Below, one piece after another: positions 59,062-64,000 of a DNA stretch of 64,000 nt. The notes beneath the pieces are model-generated. The model did not search any database, had not been told where the DNA came from, and was given only the letters and a program-made list of their open reading frames with translations. Source of the DNA: Planococcus citri (Eukaryota > Arthropoda > Insecta > Hemiptera > Pseudococcidae); NCBI RefSeq assembly GCF_950023065.1, contig NC_088681.1:8618001-8682000 (forward strand). The letters are read 5' to 3'. The position numbers were made by a program, and so were the translations under genes. How positions within the stretch are numbered: the stretch's first letter is position 1; each line of letters opens with the position of its first letter.

Positions 59062-59330
59062 CTAGAAATTTTTACAGGTGATAAATTTTTGCTTGATATT
59101 TTTATCTACCCTGTTACGGTTTGAACAATTTTGTTCAAGTCCTACGTTGGAACACAATAAAACCTGCGATTTCGGCTGACCTGACCTGTCAATCAAAATG
59201 GCCACCATTTTGTAAGTAGGGCCACTTTGTTTTTGCGTACAAGGGCTAGAAATGATGTTCCTTAGGAACTCCCCCTTCAAGAAAAAAGTTGTCACGGAGG
59301 ATCGTCGGGGGGGGGGGTGCAATAGATCCT
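59062..59330 (-). repeat. Family P copy 3
   Basis: In minus orientation: cgatcctccgtgacaac, ctaaggaacatcatttctag, gccattttgattgacaggtc and tcacctgtaaaaatttc, in the order of copies 1 and 2. A G run of about 12 lies at its outer end (59306-59318). Confidence 0.9.
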
Positions 59331-62040
59331 TGAGTGGGCTCCCCGACTATTAAGAAATGAAATTTAGAATCCAAAAATCTGTATTTTTTCGCCATTTTTT
59401 GTGAGCTAAAATTGTGAGTCAAACTCGAATATAACGACGATTTTCACTTTGAATCCAAAACTGAAATTTTTAGCCCCTAAAATGGAAACTTTTGGAGAAT
59501 TTTCAGAGATTCGAAGAAACATTTATGTAAAATTGGCTTAAAAATTGGCTCTGAACTTGAAACCGAAGACAAAATTCAATTTGCTCCACTACCCACAAAC
59601 TTTTTGGGCTCCTTCAGTAATGGAAATTTATTGATCAGTCATAATATGTAATCACTAATTCAGTAAAAACTATCCTTACAAATACATATCAAAATTACAT
59701 TAGTTCAATTCTTGATCAAACTCAAAAATATGAATGATTATTTTTCTTCTACCCCAAAGATGTGATTTTCAAGTAAAAAAAAAAGGGTATTTTGGGTATT
59801 TTTTGCAATATTTTTGTGATGATGGCAAAAAGTGCCTTTACAACCTACCAAAATGAACTAAAATTTTCTGTCAGATTCAAAATTTATTCATAGGTAATAA
59901 TTTTAAAACTGATATTTTTGCTCCAATACTTGGAATTTTTCTCGAGTATTCACAACCTCAGCAAAAATTATCTCTGTGATTGATCGATATGGAATGAAGT
60001 TTTTTTGTTGAATTTGAAAATATGTAACTATAGATCATGATTTGGCCTCGAAAATTAAATTTTCAAGTTCAAAACTGGGTACATATTCAGCTGGTAACAT
60101 ATAAAAATTAATTTTGACCTCAAATTTGAAATTTTCACGACCAAAATTGGGTATTTTTGTGACTGCATCATACACAATTCTAAGAATTTCGACACCCCTC
60201 CTTCTCTCAAAAAACACTTTTTTGTACTCAAGATTGCTTTTGAAAATAATTTCGATTTTGATGACTTAAGTAAATATTAAAAAAAAAAAGTACTTTTAAG
60301 ACAAATATCGAAACAGATTACAATTTTTTGCTGAAATCAAAAACATTTCACGCAGACTAATGAACTGTAAAATTTTTGAGGCACAAAATTTTCAAATTGA
60401 GATCAAAATGAATATCATGGTTTCGTATACCTACATTCAATCCAGACCAAAATCGTAATACCTACTTCACAGAAAACATTCTGAAATAATTTTTCCACAT
60501 TCCACTTCTGATTTTTTTTTTTTGAGAGATTTCTCGATTTTTTGAACCAGTACGACACCCTGAAGGATTTCAAATTACTTAGTAATAATACAATTACAAA
60601 TATTACAATCGACCAAATAATTCAAGTATAAAACACCGAAGAATCTCATAAAAAACAAATCCTAAACGCTGCTCTTAATCGAGTGTTGGTTTTAATTTCC
60701 CCAGTTGGAAAGAAACATCCGTTGAAGGAGGGGGGGAGGGGCAAGTGGGCGCGAAAATAAGTTTTTGCAACTTTTTCTCGTATTTTCAAGACACCCAACT
60801 CCAGTAATTCATTTCACTTCCAAACTGGCAAAAATTTTATCCTACGATGAAAAGCAGGCATCAAATAAATTGTATGACAAACTTTTTTTTTATTTTTAAT
60901 AATAACGCGAAATTACAAAGACAAGGTCAAATTAGACCCGTTGTGCGTAAAATCTCTCTCAAGTGACGAGTGATTATAAATATTGCGTCGTAGGGTATTT
61001 TTTTTCTCATCCGACAAATGAGGAAAATCCTTCCTCTGTCACCCCTCGGCCCTTCCCTGTATATCCATCCAATTTGAAAATTTGATCAGATTTTTATTAA
61101 ATAAAAATCTCTTTCCTTAAGAAGAAGAAGAAAAAAAAAGATGAAACTTTCATTCGACGACCAAAAGATACACATTTCCAAACACTTATATTGTAAATAA
61201 ACGAAGTAAAATAATATGATGAAAAAATGAAAAAATTTCACTCGTAGCTAAAAAATTCATGCAGATTTCGAGGAAAGTTGCAAATAAAATGCATTTATTA
61301 AACACTCGTCGTCGGTGAATTTCAGTTCTTCTCGAGAGGGTTCGAGTATAGGTAATTATAAAACTATTAGGTAATTGAACGATCAAAGTAAAACAGTACA
61401 AAATATGCTAAAGATTAATTGGAAATGTTAATTGAAATACTCGTATCATGCAAATAATAGCTTAAAATATTCATCAAACTACACATCATTGAAATACTCC
61501 ATCCACTTCATCATATTGCGTGCATCAAAAAATACCTCGTCTAACGAAGCTAATTTCTAAATTACAGAATATTCATGCCTTAATCTGCTACCTATTTTCA
61601 AATCACTTGATATGGATAAAAAGAATGGAAAATTAATCCAGAAAAAATGACAACCAATTTCTATATTATTTGGGATTATTTTGAGCACATATTTCTCGAA
61701 AAATAATGAGCAAAAACTCGATCGTCTCAAATTATCTGAAAATTGAGGAATTTCACATTTTCACCAAATTATCCACACCTTTAAAATTTGAAAAAATAAT
61801 GCAATATTCAAACAGGAATCGAACTCACGCTCCTTTCATAATTTCCTCTCTGTAATATGCACAAAAATTCAACCTTTGCTGAAGAAAGTATAATCACCTT
61901 TGAAAGAAAAAATCCGCTTACCTTATTAATTTATTTTTATTTTTTGTTTTTTAAAACAGCGTAATTTTTAGACAAAAAAATCAGTAATTTGAAATATCTA
62001 CGAAATAGTCTTATCAATTATTTCGAATTCGTGAACTACG
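59331..62040. other. AT-rich, no gene recognised
   Basis: Many aaaatt/aatttt words in loosely repeated phrases (gactaaaattgg, ttgaaattttc). No frame above 71 codons with features. gagttcgattcc (minus, about 61818) resembles a tRNA B box but lacks the rest of a tRNA. Confidence 0.5.
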
Positions 62041-63945
62041 ATAAATACCGGGTGCCCCGAAAAAAACCGTACCGTAACGACAACGCAGCGGCGAATCCGA
62101 AAACATACTGAAAACCATGCACGCCGCTTGAATCGCTATCTTTTTTGAATACCAGTATAATGAACACATGCGCAGCCTTTTCGCCGTCTTGTGATGTTTG
62201 CAAACATTATAACAGGTAGGCAGAGCCTTTTCGCATTTTATTACCGATCTCGTGATCTATTTACCTTTGCACTTTTTGGCCACCGTCACCATCGCATCGC
62301 CCGCACGTAACGTACGTACGTACGCTTAATTTAATCTCCGGCCTACGAGCAGTGGAGGTATACATACGATCAATTTGCCAGAATGTTATTTTTCAAACGT
62401 GACAAAATCTATTATACGGCCGCTTATCAACGTTACGCAGCAGTGAAATTCGCCGAAATGAAACCTCACCCTGTGTAAATTTAAAAATTGCAAGAAAAAT
62501 TACACCACTGCTGTAGGATCATGAGGGCTTTTATTTTTTGGTAGGTAATACAGTGGCATAGAATATCACGTTTGGTGAATTATATAAGCATGTTCATATT
62601 CGATAGGTACCTATTTATGACGACCAGCCATCGCAACAGTCGAAGGTAAAATCGATATGCTACTTATGTAACGTTTGCAACACCGGTATATATATGTATG
62701 TCTGTCTGTGTACAATACTACAAATACTCGTATATTAAGGTAAAGGTGTATGTACAGACAATAGGGGGGAGGGGGAGTTCGACGACGGACCGACTGAATA
62801 AATAATTTAATCTTCATTATCGTTCGTATTTAATCGACAAATACAGTCATATTTTCGTCAATTCGCCACTGCACGAGAATTATTGTTTGTAACGTGCGTC
62901 GTCAACAATTACACGCAGATAAGCGTGGAAAAACTAAGGCAGAATTAAATTAAACCAAACCCGTGGTATGGATTGGATTTTCAAAGGCTGTAGTTAGACA
63001 CGAAAGTTCGAAAAAAGACGCGAGTAGTTTTATGACTCGTTTCTAATGAACAATTTATTATGGTGGACGAATTCAAGGACCAGAGTTCGCTCTCTCAACG
63101 AGGCACCAGTTTTTTTCGTTCTTTGCTCAAATGTGGCGATGGTCATGAGCTCATTTGGTAAGCTGAGAGATGTTAAGGAATAAATTTTTTATCAGTAAGT
63201 CAGCTTTGGACCATTTCACTCTCTGAACGAATGGGTGATAATAATTTCTACCTCGACGAAAATGATTTGATCCAAGCAAATCCTGTACCTACAAATTGGT
63301 GGAAACTTTTAATGTCGACTAAAATGACTCGAGCTGAGCACCTCCGGTACAAAAGACCCCCCCCCCATGATTATTTTGATGAAAAATCAAGTCACCGATG
63401 TAGGATGAATAAACGCAACGATCATTTTTACATTTATTCACCATATTTTTGCGTAATAAAAAACGAAGAAGATTCCATGACAAATGGATTACGAACGAGT
63501 AACAATCGAATAATGATTCAAAGCTAACGGATACATACTAACTGAATAATAAATTCAAAAGATACAAATTCGTTGAGAAAAAATATCAACAAACATCTAA
63601 ACATAACATAGCCGAATGTATGTGATAACGGAGGCGTAATTACCTCGTAAATACGCGATCTAAATGCTAAATAACATTTTACTTTTTTTATCTGATAAAA
63701 ATGCGTGATTCTCATAAACATCCCGCCGCCGCGGCGCTGAAGGCGTCGGAGAAAATCCTGCGGAGACGAGAAGGTCGCTGTGATGAGAGAAAGGTCGCCG
63801 CCATTTCTCTCCTGACTGGAATGGTTTGGCGCAGTAGGCGCGAACGTGTATAGAGGTCAATGACCCCTGTACTTGGCAAGGTGAATGGGCTAGCGGAGCC
63901 CCTGCAGCAATTACGACGTGCTGAGTGAGCCCTACTCTTGTTTCA
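62041..63945. other. More complex sequence, no confirmed gene
   Basis: CpG content rises (62050-62470 and 63720-63900), as in gene flanks. A frame at 63060-63161 (ATG in good context, MVDEFKDQSSLSQRGTSFF) meets tggtaagc, a possible donor; the 98-codon frame 63231-63527 (MGDNNFYLDENDLIQ) is of mixed composition. Neither has other support and both are short enough to be chance. Confidence 0.35.
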
Positions 63946-64000
63946 GGCTCAGCTGAACTTGAACTGGATTTCAGAGGATCGAGTGACGGATGTGTCTTCC
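63946..64000 (+). CDS. Possible exon start at the window edge
   Basis: ccctactcttgtttcag ends at about 63945, a good pyrimidine tract and acceptor. From gct the frame reads AQLNLNWISEDRVTDVSS without a stop to the end of the window. It is too short to judge coding or to name a family. Confidence 0.25.

Noticed and set aside
61800..61840. tRNA B-box-like gagttcgattcc on the minus strand
   Set aside because: No A box at the right distance and no cloverleaf pairing around it.
63060..63527. Two frames (MVDEFKDQ... with a tggtaag donor, and a 98-codon frame MGDNNFYL...)
   Set aside because: Plausible in composition but short; only one splice signal and no family. Left as unconfirmed.
63830..63870. 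tttggcgcagtagg, similar to a tRNA/SINE A box
   Set aside because: No B box at a suitable distance; no repeat partner in the window.
1..64000. CRISPR array, operons, rRNA genes
   Set aside because: Tandem repeats present are contiguous or AT-rich satellites without regular unique spacers; the sequence is eukaryotic in character.

Overview
The window looks like repeat-dominated, AT-rich nuclear DNA of an animal, most likely an insect. The grounds are a Jockey-like non-LTR retrotransposon with insect-type coding, a second AP-endonuclease-type LINE, several TA-targeted terminal-inverted-repeat (TIR) elements, GT/AG-type splice signals and a recurring tag of the type taggtaccta. A hemipteran such as a scale insect or aphid would fit, but nothing in the window proves the order. 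There are no bacterial-style operons, tRNA or rRNA genes or CRISPR arrays that I can support. Long open frames are nearly all by-products of tandem repeats whose period is a multiple of three or which are simply stop-poor. True host coding content is very small: one well-supported first coding exon (11372-11527, minus, with a GTGAGT donor), one weaker terminal-exon candidate (31597-31796, plus) and a fragmentary candidate at the right edge.

Layout. 1-5400: a satellite-like block. A 24-bp tandem repeat (800-1430 and again 4965-5400) brackets about 3.5 kb holding a three-monomer higher-order minisatellite (2036-3180) and two blocks of an 88-bp tandem repeat. 5400-16450: mostly unrecognised AT-rich or single-copy sequence with dispersed repeats and the minus-strand exon. 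16450-18000: a pseudogene of a TARG1/OARD1-type macrodomain ADP-ribosyl hydrolase, cut by a 769-bp pogo-like MITE; removing the MITE and one TA copy restores the frame at the insertion point. 18287-18809: a second pogo-like MITE sitting in a 183-bp tandem repeat. 21.7-25.5 kb: a 78-bp satellite within a 1.45-kb tandem duplication. 28.9-30.4 kb: an array of short units built on ttcgttcgcgaatgattcac. 33.8-37.6 kb: a dead LINE carrying two nested foldback insertions, each with an exact 4-bp target duplication. 39.9-42.2 kb: a dead Jockey-like LINE. 45.8-48.2 kb: the 78-bp satellite again, in the opposite orientation. 52.8-59.3 kb: a dense nest of inverted repeats: a foldback element, a 2-kb TIR element packed with GCTAGC, a palindrome with about 745-bp arms that are almost identical, and a perfect 78-bp-arm hairpin in its loop. 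59.3-64 kb: mostly unremarkable.

The genes do not form a pathway. What works together here is the repeat ecology: older repeats are targets for younger TA- or 4-bp-targeted foldback elements, so the order of insertion can be read from the nesting. The best candidates for something undescribed are the A-B-A'-B' interleaved foldback element (34672-36231), the GCTAGC-rich TIR element (54255-56264) and the perfect hairpin element inside the recent palindrome (57286-57456).
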